Origin: Amia ocellicauda
Lineage: Eukaryota > Chordata > Actinopteri > Amiiformes > Amiidae
Length of the DNA stretch: 64,000 bases
Direction: 5' to 3'
NCBI RefSeq assembly: GCF_036373705.1
Contig: NC_089863.1
Span: 21,760,619 to 21,824,618, forward strand
Shown: positions 9,373 through 20,265 of the stretch, in pieces
How positions within the stretch are numbered: the first letter of the stretch is position 1
Layout of the letters: every line of letters starts with the position of its first letter
Position numbers and translations under genes: made by a program
Notes under the pieces: generated by a model
What the model was told of the DNA's origin: nothing
What the model saw: only the letters and a program-made list of their open reading frames with translations
The model's database searches: none

Positions 9373-9860
9373 GCTTCCTTCATCACCTTACCGGTGAAAT
9401 GAGTCCCTTGATCTGAGTCCATTTGACGGGGCACACCCCATCGAGGAATAACCTCAGTTGCTAGGACTCGTGCTGCAGTGGTGGCAGAGCAGTCCCTGCA
9501 GGGGAAAGCCTCAACCCATTTTGTGAAATGGTCAATTATTACCAAGCAATAGGATGTCCCATGACATTTTGTCAGGGGTCCTGTAAAGTCAATTTGAATA
9601 TTTTCCCACGGACCTCGAGGCCGGGGCTGGTGTGATTTAGTGACTTTGATCGGTTTACCTGGGTTTACTTGTGCGCAAGGAATACACTGTTGACACCACT
9701 TCGCAGTGTCCCTGCCTATGCCAGGCCACCACCAGTGTTCACGCAATTGAGTTAACATGGCCTTGCGACCCGTGTGAGCTGGGCCATGGTACTGGTCCAG
9801 AAGCATTGACCTAATACACTGGGGTGCTAATACACATTGTAAGTTAGGACTTCGCCACAA
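9354..9860 (-). pseudogene. pol: pol: integrase N-terminal and catalytic core fragment
   Basis: 168 codons. An HHCC zinc site is seen as His25, His29, Cys56, Cys59. The catalytic core has Asp91 (IQIDFTGPL) and Asp150 (SDQGTHFTG). Coding similarity extends upstream to the homopolymer at 9950. The frame stops at 9354, and the third acidic residue is in the next fragment. Confidence 0.87.
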
Positions 9861-9939
9861 ACCGTCTGAGTGTACTGCACCTCCCTTAACCCACTCTTGT
9901 ACTTCATTCTTCTCACGGTCTTTCTGTAGCTGTGCGAGG

Positions 9940-11751
9940 TCAGAATTTTTTTTCTAGGATACTCGCAAGTTTACTAGAGCAGGGGAATCCTGATAACGTC
10001 ACATGACTGCCTGTCTCTGCTGCCTTTCTCGCAGCTAGGTCTGCAAAGTGATTCCCACGGGTGCGCGGGCATCCATCATCAGAAAGACGATGATGAGCTT
10101 TCACTTTAACTACTGCTACCTTTTCTGGAAGGTGTGCTGCCTCAGCTAGGGCTATAACATACTCATAATGTTTGATTACTTCTCCTGCTGTTGTTATAAA
10201 CCCTCTACATTCCCAGGTTGCCATATAGTCGTGTACTACTCCAAATGCATAGCGACTGTCAGTGAAAATATTAACTTTAATGTCTTTCGCTATTTTTAAT
10301 GACTCAGTCAACGCCACGAGTTCTGCCACTTGGGCTGAACAGTGTCCTGGCAGGGATCCAGATTTTACAACGGTGCTGTCATCCAATACCACCGCCCACC
10401 CAGTGTGGGGGATTCCATCTATTATTTTCCTGGATCCATCAACATATAGTTCCAAGTCAGGGTCTGTGAGGGGGTTTTCTAGGAAGCGACTGTGGTCCTC
10501 CTGGAGCACCAGCTCAGAGCATGTATGCTCTTCTCCCTCCCCTAACATCCCATCTGCTGTGTTTACTCGTGTGTCTTTTATTATTTGTATGGATTTATCT
10601 CTGGGGAGCAAAACGGCTTCCCATCCAGCTCGTCTACTATCGGAGACTGAACGCAATTTGCCGGTGTGTAATAATTCAACTAACGTGTGTCCTGTATGCA
10701 GAATCAACTGTGTGTTCATTACAATCGGCTCGCATGCCTGCACTGCCCAAGAGGCACAGTCTACTGCTGCCATAAAGCGATGCATGCCTGCTGCTACCGT
10801 AGGTTGCTTTGTGGAGTAATAGGCGACGGGACGTTGCCTATCCCCATGTTCCTGTGTCAGAACTGCTGTATAATAGATCCCATCTTGGGAATAGTAGAGG
10901 TGAAATGGTTTAGTATGATCTGGTAACCCGAGGGCGGGGGCATTGCTGAGAGCCTGTTTTATTACACGATAGGCTATTTCCTGTTCATGTCCCCAGTCTA
11001 TGGGGTCCAAGGGAGCCGGGCTTCCTTTGATTAACGCCTGTATCGGACCTGTGGCTTGTGTGAAATTAGGGATGAAAGTGCGGCAATAATTAAGGAGCCC
11101 CATAACTTTACACACAGCCCTAACATTATGTGGTTTTGGCATATTTTGAATGGCTTCTTGCCTATTATGCGTTATAGATTTTTGTCCTTGTGAAATGTTG
11201 TGTCCGAGATATTGAACCTTAGTTAGGCCTATTTGTGCTTTCTTAGGGCTTGCTTTAAATCCTGCCTTTTGTAAGACACCGAGGACTGTAATTAATGCGC
11301 CTAAGTGTGCGGTCTCATCAGGAGACGCAATCAAAAGATCATCCACGTACTGGATGATTAAACTATCCCAGGGTGTCAGACCCATTGCTTCTAAAGTCTT
11401 GGCCATTGCCTGGTGAAAGAGTGTTGGGCTGTTGTGAAATCCCTGTGGCACTCTAGTCCATGTGTACTGTTTGTCGAATACAGTAAACGCACATTTATTT
11501 TGGGAATCAGAGTGGAGTGGCAGGCTCCAAAATCCATTGCTAATATCCAGGACCGTAAAAATAGAGTGTTCGGGTTTCAAATCGTTTAATATAGTGTTGG
11601 GATTGGCTACAATCGGGTGTAATCGGGGTGTAACTTTATTCAATTGTGTGTAATCAATTGTAAGTCGCCATGAGCCGTCTGGTTTTGCCACTGACCAGAT
11701 TGGAGAATTAGTGGTTGAATGCGTTTCGCGTATTATTCCTTCATTTTGCAA
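9940..11751 (-). pseudogene. pol: pol: reverse transcriptase and RNase H
   Basis: A 603-codon uninterrupted frame. RT landmarks: LTIDY near residue 30, TVLDI (first catalytic Asp) at 66-70, VPQGF at 101-105 and YVDD at 135-138. The RNase H domain starts at about 434 with VDGS (Asp438), Glu477 in QVAELVAL and Asp498 in FTDSRYAF, and ends with HFADLAARKA. The coding sequence extends upstream of the first Met, so this is not the true start. The frame ends in an A-rich homopolymer at about 9950, just before the integrase, which continues in another register. Confidence 0.9.
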
Positions 11752-11837
11752 TGTTTGAATAATTGTCTGAACTGCCGTAAAAGCTTCTGGTTTAATAGGA
11801 TACTGTTTATGTGCTTTGTGTACTGGACCTGGGATAA

Positions 11838-12278
11838 CTATAGGTTCAATTTGTGCCAGACCACAATCTTGTTAATGTGTTGCCCAAACATCAGGAAATG
11901 CCTGACACACGTGTCCAAGTGGTGTGTCTGGCCATATATGAGATGTTGACGGTGTGAGTGAGATACTAGCGCAATTTGTTGCGTATCTTTGTGTATCCTT
12001 TTTTTCCCGTGTATATTGGTCCATATTATGCGATTATTATTAGCATCCATTAGTGCGCCGGCTTCTCTAAGGATATCTATGCCAAATATTGTCCCCTCTG
12101 GGTTTTTACAAACCCAAAAAGACACTGGAATTAGGAGATCGCCTATTTCTAGAAGATGAGGTATGCTGAGTGTGGCTGTGATACATGCGCCGCCTACACC
12201 TGAGATCTGTAGTCTGCATTTAGTCAGTGGGAGGGGGAGATCGGTTATCGAGACAGAGGCACCTGTATCCACCAACAT
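11838..12278 (-). pseudogene. pro: Retroviral aspartic protease fragment
   Basis: 146 codons starting MLVDTGASVSI, which contains the catalytic D-T-G-A signature at residues 4-7. A second protease-like stretch is FGIDILREAGALMD. The frame runs to 11838 but the pol frame resumes in a different register, with a TAA at about 11873. Pro and pol are therefore separated by a frameshift and a stop. Confidence 0.82.
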
Positions 12279-12360
12279 TGAACACTGCCGACCCCCTAAC
12301 AGTGCGGTTATGTGCCGACCTCGGGTGCCGAGGCGACCTATTTCCTATTTAGTTTCTCTG

Positions 12361-12615
12361 TCAGATCTCAGATGATCTGCAGAAGCTCCGCGTTTCCTCT
12401 GGGCTGCCTGGGTTTGTCTTGGTCTGATTCCAGGGCGCTTCGTGTTCGCCTGGAGCGCCTGCTTTCCAGCACTTGTCTCCCGTGTGCCCTGTCCTCCCAC
12501 AGAAAGTGCACTTAGGGCGGGTTGATTTAGACCGACAGTCTTTAGCGACATGTCCTATTTTTCCGCAATTGTAACATTTACCTCCGTTTTGTGTTATGGC
12601 AGATATAGCTGCCAC
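12361..12615 (-). pseudogene. gag: gag nucleocapsid fragment with two zinc knuckles
   Basis: 84 codons containing two CCHC boxes: CYNCGKIGHVAKDC at about residues 16-29 and CTFCGRTGHTGDKC at about 36-49. Such knuckles bind genomic RNA. Two boxes are common in alpha-, beta- and lentiviruses, whereas gammaretroviruses usually have one. Confidence 0.85.
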
Positions 12616-12647
12616 AGCATTTATTTTAGCTTTTGACTGCTTGTTTT

Positions 12648-13169
12648 CTACCTCTGAAGCCCATTGTACAATTGTACAGTCACACCCATATTGAGGATGT
12701 CTTGGTGTGCTTTACAAAACCCTTCTTTTAGTAATTTTAAAAAGATCGCATTATCACGTTCGGTGTCTGGCATTCCGGAGTGTTCTCTAAAAGTAGTGTA
12801 CTTTCGTTCTGCATAATCGTAGCAAGTCTCTCCTGGCTTCTGTACGACGCCACAGACTATACCCCAATTTCCCTGTCCTGCTCCGAGAACTGTCTTTACA
12901 GCCGTGATGAAGTTAGTGATCCTTAGATTATTATTATCATTTCCAGCTGTTATCCAGGTACCATCCTGCTGGGCGGCTTTTAACCCGTCCCAGATTGGCC
13001 TTGGACATTTAGTTTTAATTATTATATGTACGTCTCTAGCGTGCATTTGGTGTACATCTAACATCTCATAAAAATTTTCCCAGAAATCCAGATTCCCATG
13101 ATTGGGTTTAAGTTTTGGAAGGTCGCTTAAAATTGTGTGTTTCTCTCCGGGTGTGAAGGGGCGATGCAC
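12648..13169 (-). pseudogene. gag: gag capsid fragment
   Basis: 173 codons. The C-terminal part (KPGETCYDYAERKY, then a short helix-rich stretch) resembles a retroviral capsid C-terminal region, where a major-homology-like segment would sit. The frame ends at 12648. Reading switches frame between there and the zinc-knuckle region, so a frameshift sits near 12665. The structural role is inferred from position and family knowledge. Confidence 0.7.
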
Positions 13170-13512
13170 CGACGTTGTTAATGCATAAAATTGTCTGTCT
13201 ACATCGCGGTGTTTCCTTAGTGCGCGTCTCTATAGGTGCTAATTTTACTTTCTCTGACTTGAATGAACTCAAATCTGGGTAAAGTTTAGACTCTGTTCTA
13301 TTATGGGGGTTGTCTGAATGTTTATATGGTGGAGGGGCAGAAGTTTTTCTCTCTCTTTTCCTTATTCCACCATTCTCTATGCTGTTTGGGAACCCAGTTA
13401 GGATCCCATCCTGCCTTTTCCATCTTAAGTTGAAGTTTCTTAAACTTCTCTTGTAGGTATTCACATATAGACAAATCTTGTAATGCCATAATGCCAACCC
13501 TATCTTTGCCAA
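13108..13512 (-). pseudogene. gag: gag 5' fragment (matrix/late-domain region)
   Basis: A 134-codon frame on the minus strand. Its middle contains APPPYKH, a PPPY late-domain motif of the type used to recruit Nedd4-family ligases during budding. The frame does not continue into the capsid fragment at 12648-13169, with which it overlaps. Another frame over about 13380-13470 also looks coding, so at least one frameshift lies near 13370. Not functional as read. Confidence 0.65.
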
Positions 13513-13882
13513 TGATGGGGCTATATCGTTGGACTTTACAGTACCTCCAGTTCCGTCTGGTTATTGACTGCCACTAACTCTGGCCCTGGCGTACAATGAT
13601 TTCCTTGCTTAACTTGGGGCTCAGCAGGCCTCGTAATCGTACCTTTCGGTTCCTTTGGTATCTCTCCCTGCAGATCTGTCTTACCTGGAGTTCACCCTAC
13701 TGTGAACCTCCGCTGTACAGTCAACCTTTCTATTTGTTTTACCTCTACCTCTCCACAGGTTCTCTATAAATTACAATCTGATAGCCAAACACAATCCCGA
13801 GATCAAATCTAAATATACAGGGTGGTAATTTTTAAAGGTACTCACCCTTGCTTTGGTCCCGGGAGTGGAGGCAAGTTCAGAT
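13513..13882 (-). other. Provirus leader region
   Basis: Lies between the primer site and the first gag fragment. It would hold packaging and splice-donor signals. I see no open frame of note and no motif I can name. Confidence 0.5.
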
Positions 13883-13899
13883 CCTCATTCGTGACGCCA
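13883..13899 (-). other. Candidate primer-binding site
   Basis: Three bases after the 5' LTR the minus strand reads TGGCGTCACGAATGAGG. It begins with the TGG expected to pair with a tRNA CCA end. I could not assign the primer tRNA with confidence; an Arg type is the nearest guess. Confidence 0.5.
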
Positions 13900-13957
13900 A
13901 GTTGTAGAACCGTGTGGGAAATAAGAGGAGAAGTCACAGAGATAAAGCAAATAGAAC

Positions 13958-13963
13958 TTTAAT
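13958..13963 (-). promoter_or_regulatory. Polyadenylation signal ATTAAA in 5' LTR
   Basis: The ATTAAA hexamer lies about 75 bases downstream of the TATA box on the minus strand, which fits a short R region. The equivalent in the 3' LTR is at 6520-6525. Confidence 0.5.
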
Positions 13964-14036
13964 GGAGCCGACTCGGAAGCTCCACGTCAGAAATAATTCC
14001 TTCAGTGAGACTTAATGTTTACAAACATGAGTACAA

Positions 14037-14043
14037 CTTTATA
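14037..14043 (-). promoter_or_regulatory. TATA box of 5' LTR
   Basis: The minus strand reads CCTATAAAGTTG inside the LTR. The same motif is at 6599-6605 in the 3' LTR and in all solo LTRs. Confidence 0.6.
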
Positions 14044-14485
14044 GGAAAAATGACGTAACATCTTATGGCCGTTCATCCAATCAGAAGAAACAGGTCCGGG
14101 TCCGTTTTACGATCTGTCCTCCCATGAAGAGGTGATGGATCCAAAGCAGATGTCCGTCTTTGATGTGCACTAGGAAGATGCGATCCCACGGTCATCATTT
14201 ACCTAGTGTCAATCGTTCTTTAACAGAAACAATTCCTGCCTATCTGGAGAAACGATTAAGTCATAAACAAATTCTCAGCAGACAGCTGTAGGCTATTTCG
14301 GCACTGTGTAATCTTTCATTACTGACAGGAGTTTCTAACAAATCGACCTTGTTGACCCTTTACTTGTCCTGCTAAATCGAATGTGCTCAGTCTGTATACA
14401 AAACTACTTCTAATGCTAGTATTAATATAAAACATTATATAATAATCACAAAACACTTTCTTCAACTTCCTATACAGAGTCTTCA

Positions 14486-15825
14486 GAGAGTTAGTTGAAA
14501 ATGCATGGGTATATTTTAAGAATATACTACTCAAGGCTCAGGAGCAATTTGTACCAAAACTTAGCAAATTGAGGAACAAAAAACACTGGCCAAAATGGTT
14601 TAATAGAGGTATGCAAACAAAAATAAAGAGGAAGAAAATGTTGTATAGCGCATATAAAAGGGATGGTGATGAAACAAAATACATAGAATATGTTGAGCTG
14701 CAAAGAGATCTTAAGAAAGGGATCAGGAAAGCAAAGATGGAATTAGAAAGAAACATAGTTCTTGGAGCTCAAACCAATGCAAAGAGCTTTTTTCAATATC
14801 ACAACAGCAAGCGGTTAATAAAAGAGGAGGTGAAACAGATAAAGCGCAAAAACGGAGGTATCTTGGAAATTGAACAAGATGAGCAAATATTCTAAATGAG
14901 TATTTCACAGAGGTTTTTACAAAAGAAAAAACAGATGACATGCCACAGGTTGACAATCAGTCCAGTCAAACCCTAAGAGAGATCAGGATAAATGAGGAGG
15001 AGGTACTAAAGGGACTAGCAGAATTAAAAACAAACAAATCACCTGGGCCAGATGGGATATTTCCAACAGTACTTCAAGAAAATAGGTGGCTCAGCAGATA
15101 CAATCTTGGCAGCACAGGCTATTCAGAGGAACTTAGATAATATTTAGTTGTGGGCTGACACCTGGCAAATGAAATTCAATGTGTACAAGTGCAAGGTAAT
15201 ACATGCAGGTAACAAAAATGTCCACTATAATTACACTATGGGAGGTACAGATCTACATGAAGTAACGCATGAGAAAGACCTAGGAGTCTATGTGGACTCC
15301 TCACTTTCTCCATCCAAGCAATGTGGGGAAGCAATAAAGAAGGCAAACAGAATGCTAGGGTATATTGTCAAAAGTGTAGAATTTAAAACAAGGGCAGTAA
15401 TGTTAAGACTGTACAATGCGCTAGTTAGACCTCATCTGGAATACTGTGTACAGTTCTGGGCACCACACTTCAAAAAGGATATTGCTGCCTTAGAGGCAGT
15501 TCAGAGGAGAGCAAGGGAAAGTCCTACTCGGAGAGACTGAGGGAACTGAACCTTTTCACCCTGGAACAGAGGAGACTACCCGGGGACACAAATGGAAATT
15601 GGGCTTCAAGGCATTCAGAACTGAAAACAGGAGACACTTCTTTACACAGAGAGTAGTCACAATCTGGAATAAACTACCCAGCGATGTGGTTGAAGCTGAA
15701 AGTTTGGGAACATTTAAAAATGGTCTGGAATGGATCCTTGGATCACTTCGATATTAATGAACACCAAACGAGCACGATGGGTCGAATGGTCCCCTCTCAT
15801 TTGTAAACTCTCTTATGTTCTTAAA
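14486..15825 (+). mobile_element. CR1-like LINE, 5'-truncated and internally deleted
   Basis: Same break points as 1224-2580 but with more private mutations, including a stop after 14895 and a short deletion near 15514 (GAGAGCAAGGGAAAG). Confidence 0.83.
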
Positions 15826-15891
15826 AGGGTCTGAAGCAGCATGAAAGAGCACACTAGGCAGCTGTGAGCAGACAGAGAGGGGAGTGTATTT

Positions 15892-15963
15892 TGTGTTGGC
15901 CGAGAATCGAACCCGGGTCAACTTCTTGGAAGGCAGCTATGCTAACCACTATACCACCAACAC
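15892..15963 (-). tRNA. tRNA-Gly(TCC)-like copy with compensatory acceptor pair
   Basis: Acceptor GTGTTGG pairs perfectly with CCAACAC: both sides of pair 2-71 differ from the GCGTTGG/CCAACGC version. The T stem CCGGG/CTCGG folds with one G-U. The anticodon stem has one mismatch (GCTGC/GAAGT). Possibly functional, but the stem mismatch makes this uncertain. Confidence 0.6.
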
Positions 15964-16189
15964 TTAGAAACTAGTTCACCACCATATCTCACTGTGGTTG
16001 AACATGATTCCAGGATTGCAAAGTGGCAGGCAATTCGTTTTCCAAATTGCAATCGGTGAACATTTGGGAAGCCCTGCGTTATCTGCAGTTTCCTGTTCCT
16101 GAGTGCGGAAGGAAAATGTCCATTAGCATCTTTCCAGATTGCACTTTATTCAGACCTTTCCGAAATGAAACAAAACCAAAGTTGAAACA

Positions 16190-16261
16190 CACCAGAGGAT
16201 GGTTTCAATCCATCGACCTCTGGGTTATTGGCCCAGCACGCTTCCGCTGTGCCACTCTGCT
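16190..16261 (-). pseudogene. Initiator-Met-derived tRNA with anticodon AAT
   Basis: Same body as the iMet-like copies, but the loop reads CCAATAA, so the anticodon is AAT (Ile-type) instead of CAT. T loop ATTGAAAC. One acceptor mismatch (G-G at pair 2-71) and one D-stem change (GCAC). Confidence 0.72.
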
Positions 16262-16530
16262 CCTTGGGCACTCAACCACCTGTTAACGTCACAGCCACTC
16301 CTATATTGCATATTGCAAGCAATACAAGTTTGCAAAGCCCTGCGTTATTTCCACTTTCCTGTTCAAGACTGCACACCGAACTTCTCCATGCGCTGGGGCA
16401 GCTTTCCAGGTTTCAGTGCCTTCACATTTCACCCTGTATGTGCTGTGGGAAGCATCATGTCAATTGTTTTGTACTAAGCGGATCGGGGCTCAGTCTGAGC
16501 TCAGATCCGAGCTTAAAAATGACCGTGCTT

Positions 16531-16603
16531 CTGAGCAGCTGGGACTCAAAGCCACACTCCCTGGCTTAGGAACCCAGTGTCTGATCCACTAGGACACGGG
16601 GGC
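16531..16603 (-). pseudogene. tRNA-Arg(CCT)-like relic
   Basis: Loop TTCCTAA, the more ancestral form. Acceptor unpaired as in 3292-3364. Confidence 0.65.
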
Positions 16604-16628
16604 TCAGCCAGACAGTATCGGAAAATGG

Positions 16629-16658
16629 AAATAAATAAATTAATTAATAAATAAAAAG
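16629..16658. repeat. (TAAA)n microsatellite, interrupted
   Basis: Interrupted by TTAATTAA. Same position as in the B units. Confidence 0.85.
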
Positions 16659-17063
16659 ATGCTGCGCGTTACACAATAGACACCAGGTAAAGAAGTGAAT
16701 AGTTACAGGATCTGTCACGTAAGCTCCTCAACTTGAAACGGGCATGTACGAACTCCTGTGAAATAACACGAGATGGATAACTCCCCCTTCTCTGCTGCAG
16801 CAGAATGTGACTACCTATTGCGCAGATTATTGCGTCAATTGATTCGAAAAGAGGGCTGGCATTTGTCACCAATGTGTCTCGTTTTATTTCTGAAATATAA
16901 CTCCCAGAAAATATTGTCTGTGTTTTTGAAATTGAATAACCTCAAAAGAAAGAAATGATCCAGTCAATTGCTAAAGAAGAGTCTTGCCGCTGCATTCTGG
17001 AATGAAGAAAAGAATGAAATGACAAGTACAATCAAAGCAAGAAAGAGAGCGGGCTGTGTCGGA

Positions 17064-17134
17064 TGCGCCAGCCGGGAATCGAACCCGAGTCACAAGAATG
17101 GGAATCTTGTATGATACCACTACACCACTGGCGC
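17064..17134 (-). tRNA. tRNA-Gly(CCC)
   Basis: A complete cloverleaf: acceptor GCGCCAG/CTGGCGC, anticodon stem-loop CAAGA-TTCCCAT-TCTTG, T arm TCGGG-TTCGATT-CCCGG. It matches the vertebrate Gly(CCC) form except for acceptor and D-stem substitutions that preserve pairing. It is the intact parent-like version of the CCT-anticodon relics in the A units. Confidence 0.9.
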
Positions 17135-17449
17135 TGCTGGGGAAGCTCTGGCTTGCGTCCTTGAAGCAAATTCATAGAAAGCGTCCCATGGGGCAAGATG
17201 ATGTCTTAATGATTATCCTTATTAGTCTGTTGTCGATCTGCTTAATACGTACCTAGCCAATCACTACATCACAGGTGCAGAGACAATCAGTATGAAGGTG
17301 AACACGATTTCGTTAACGTGTGCCCATTTACAAGTTCAATGAATGTATACATAAATAAAGCAGATCTGGGTTTTCCTCTGAAACATTAAGGACTGGTTTC
17401 ATAAATGCGTCCATAAGTCCATAAACGCCACGAGTGCAACGTGCAACTC

Positions 17450-17833
17450 TATTGTAGCTGCTGTTACTGTACGATTCATCGTGATACGTGTGTGTTTTAT
17501 TTCAGCTGTAACTCGCCCTGGTTAAGCACGTCTACGGTGTAATTTAAAAATATTACAGAAATTGTCGTTTGCAGTTACAAATCTGTAGTAAGAGTAATAC
17601 GTTAAGGGAGTCAAGTTCAGCAATTTAAAATACAAATCTACTAGCACATATCTTGATGAAGATTACAATAATAACAATAATAATAATACATAGCAAATAT
17701 TTATTTTAGTGTTGCACATGGAAAGTTTTCTTACAGTAACTTCTGAATATAATGTTGTCTATACCCTTTTAGCTATTCGTAATATCTCTTAACAGAAACT
17801 TGTATATTTTTAGCTGTCTCCAATCATCTAAAG
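17450..17833 (+). mobile_element. Diverged hAT-like element, interrupted by LINE
   Basis: Equivalent to 4020-4400. The sequence stops at TCTAAAGCA, where the LINE 5' region begins. Confidence 0.6.
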
Positions 17834-18223
17834 CAGAAGTATTTACAAGTTGCCACAGAGAGAGACCGGAGAGTACAGGTGAGAGGTAGCCATTTTGTTG
17901 TTTGACTAGTTTCAGAATAGTCTTAGCATTGCTCATTTTGTTTTAAGTTTGCCTTAAATTGACATTAGCATTGTCTGTAGTTTGCCTAAATTGAAGCCAA
18001 TTCAGTTCAGCTGCTGAGTTGGTGAAAGTAAACAGGTTGTAGAAGGGAGTTTCTGTCTAGGACTAGCAGGAATTATGTTGTAGGAGGAGCCAGGTGGGGC
18101 CAATTAGGTGTGAATTGGGGGTAGGTAGACAAAAGCTACTTAAAGCAGCTGTTGAGAAAGAGCTGTGCTGTTTTTCGCTGACAAAAGTTAGGCAGTTGAC
18201 TAGCAGCAGGAACCAAGATAAGT

Positions 18224-18258
18224 ACAAACAAACAAACAAACAAACAAACAAACAAAAA
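18224..18258. repeat. (CAAA)n microsatellite in LINE 5' region
   Basis: About eight CAAA units ending in AAAAAG. The LINE copy at 44958 has lost this part. Confidence 0.9.
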
Positions 18259-18436
18259 GTAACATTTAGAAGCATGTGGCCACTACAGTGTCAGGTTTGC
18301 AGAATGATTGCCTTCCTGGATGAACTCATCCAAGAAGGCTTCATATGAGAACGTTGTCGGCAGGTTGAAATCCTAGAGATCAATTGATCTTGAGGCTCAG
18401 CTTGTCGATCTGCGCTGTATTAGGGATATAGAAGAA

Positions 18437-18826
18437 TTGGTCAATCAGCCCATGAGAGAGATGGTGTGCACGCCAAAACCTAGGAGAGTTGAGACCTTAG
18501 AGCAGGACAGCGTAGAGAACTGCTGGGTTACAGTAGGTCGTAACCGCAGAAAAGGGCGTGCACACCCCGTAGAGACACCCCAAGAGCTTGAATTGCCCAA
18601 CAGGTTCCAACTGCTGGACATCGAGTTGGACAGTGACAGCTCAGAGGGTGATGGGGGGCAGTTGAGCACCAGAGCACCATGGTGCCCAATAATCCCCCAG
18701 ACGAAGGAGGTAGTTATAGTAGGAGACTCAATTCTTAGAGGTGTAGATCACACAGTGTGTTCTAGTGACATGGAGACCCGCATTGGTATCTTGCCTGCCT
18801 GGTGCTCAGGTTGCAGATCTCCCTAA
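18437..18826 (+). pseudogene. LINE ORF1 fragment with SGNH esterase-like motif
   Basis: 129 codons. Residues around 90-110 read VVIVGDSILRGVDHTV, a GDS-type nucleophile block as found in the ORF1 esterase of CR1/L2 elements. The matching C-terminal block (DGLHLNRRGANALEERM, about 18998-19050) lies downstream in a broken frame. The front part is charged and has no recognisable fold. Confidence 0.7.
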
Positions 18827-19159
18827 ACTAGTAGACGGGCTACTGGCCAAATCCGGGGGGAATCCACTGGTCATGGTCAGGGAGACAGGCAGAGATTATA
18901 AAGTTTAACACGTGGTTGAAAGCTTGGTGTAGGGAAGAGGGGTTTAGGTTTATGGAGCATTGGTCTTTCTTCTGGGATAGATGGGACCTGTACAAACCGG
19001 ACGGTCTACATCTAAACAGAAGGGGGGCTAATGCATTGGAAGAGCGTATGTGCAGTGAAATTGAGAATCATTTAAACTAGGAACCAGGGGGGCAGGGAGC
19101 TTTGACAATGGGAGATGTTCCACTAAGGAAAGGAAACCAAGGCAAACTGCCAGTAGGAA

Positions 19160-20057
19160 AGTCCTGAAATGTTTGTACCTCAATGCCAGGAGTATAAGGA
19201 ACAAGATGTTAGACTTGGAAGCCACAGTGCTGGTGTGTGACTATGATGTTGTAGGAGTGACAGAAACATGGCTTACAGAAAATGATGGGGATGAATACAA
19301 GTTGGAAGGATACACACAGTTTAGGTGAGACAGGCAAAATCGAAGAGGGGGTGGGGTAGCATTATATGTGAAAAATGACATTGAGGCAGAAGAACTTGTA
19401 TTAGATCCCAGTAATGGAACAGAATCTTTGTGGGTGAAACGTTTGAACAAGAGATCTGGAGGATTAGCGGTAGGAGTGTGTTACAGGCCACCAAACTCAG
19501 ATTTTCAGAAAGATGCTGCATTGTACAGTGTAATCAGGACTGCATGTAGCAAGGATGTGGCTGTTATAATGGGGGATTTCAATTTCCCAAACTAAGACTG
19601 GGAAAGCCCAGTGGGGACTACAGAAGCAGAAATGGAAATGGTTGAGATGGTAAATGACTGCTTTCTAACTCAATTTGTCAGGGAACCAACCAGAGAGAGC
19701 GCATGTATTGACTTGATCTTTTCAAATGACCAAGATAGAGTCAGGGGGACAGTAGTTAGAGAACCAATGGCAAATTGTGATCACAATATGGTTATCTTTG
19801 AGGCATTCTTTCAAAAAACAAGGTCCAAGTCTAAAACAATGGTCTACAATTTTAGAAAAGCAAATCTTGAAGATATGAGACTGCACTTAGAAGAGGTAGA
19901 CTGGAGCACACTGGATACAGAGTTAGTTGAAAATGCATGGGTATATTTTAAGAATATACTAATCGAGGCTCAGGTCCAATTTGTACCAAAACTTAGCAAA
20001 TTGAGGAACAAAAAACATTGGCCAAAATGGTTTAATAGAGGTATGCAAAAAATATAA
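19160..20057 (+). pseudogene. LINE ORF2 endonuclease region
   Basis: Read across frames, it shows the AP-endonuclease signatures of non-LTR elements: LNARSIRNKM near the start, GVTETWL, GVCYRPPNS, VIMGDFNFPN and a terminal NCDHNMVIFE. Stops at about 19327 and 19594 break it into pieces. Confidence 0.8.
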
Positions 20058-20265
20058 AGAGAAAGACAATGTTGTATAGTGCATACAAAAGGGATGGTGA
20101 CGAAACAAAATACATAGAATATGTTGAGCTGCAAAGAGATCTTTAGAAAGGGATCAGGAAAGCAAAGAGGGAATTAGAAAGAAACATAGCTCTTGGAGCT
20201 CAAACCAATGCAAAACTGAGCCAGGAAATTGCAGACCAATCAGTCTGACCTGCATCACCTGTAAA

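Larger units (their letters stand above)
6465..14485 (-). mobile_element. Endogenous retrovirus (class I, gamma-like), full-length provirus
   Basis: About 8.0 kb between two LTRs in the same orientation. In minus-strand order: 5' LTR, primer site, gag, pro, pol (RT, RNase H, integrase), env, a purine-rich tract, 3' LTR. Class I is supported by the YVDD reverse transcriptase style and by an Env with CxxC and CX6CC. Two nucleocapsid zinc knuckles are more than gammaretroviruses usually have. Several frameshifts and stops in gag, pro and pol make it defective. It sits between the hAT left tip and a 5'-truncated LINE. No clean target duplication is visible (GAGT on one side, GAGA on the other). 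Confidence 0.92.
13903..14485 (-). mobile_element. 5' LTR of the provirus
   Basis: 583 bases, TG...CA ends. It keeps a 16-base stretch (around 14090-14106) that the 3' LTR lacks. By eye it differs from the 3' LTR at about 19 positions. Confidence 0.9.

Noticed and set aside
10262-10819. 185-codon plus-strand frame opposite pol
   Set aside because: Shadow of the RT/RNase H frame on the other strand; no independent signal.
14486-14500. Clean retroviral target-site duplication at the provirus ends
   Set aside because: Flanks are GAGT and GAGA, not an exact match, and the two sides are different DNA (hAT tip and LINE), so I cannot claim one.
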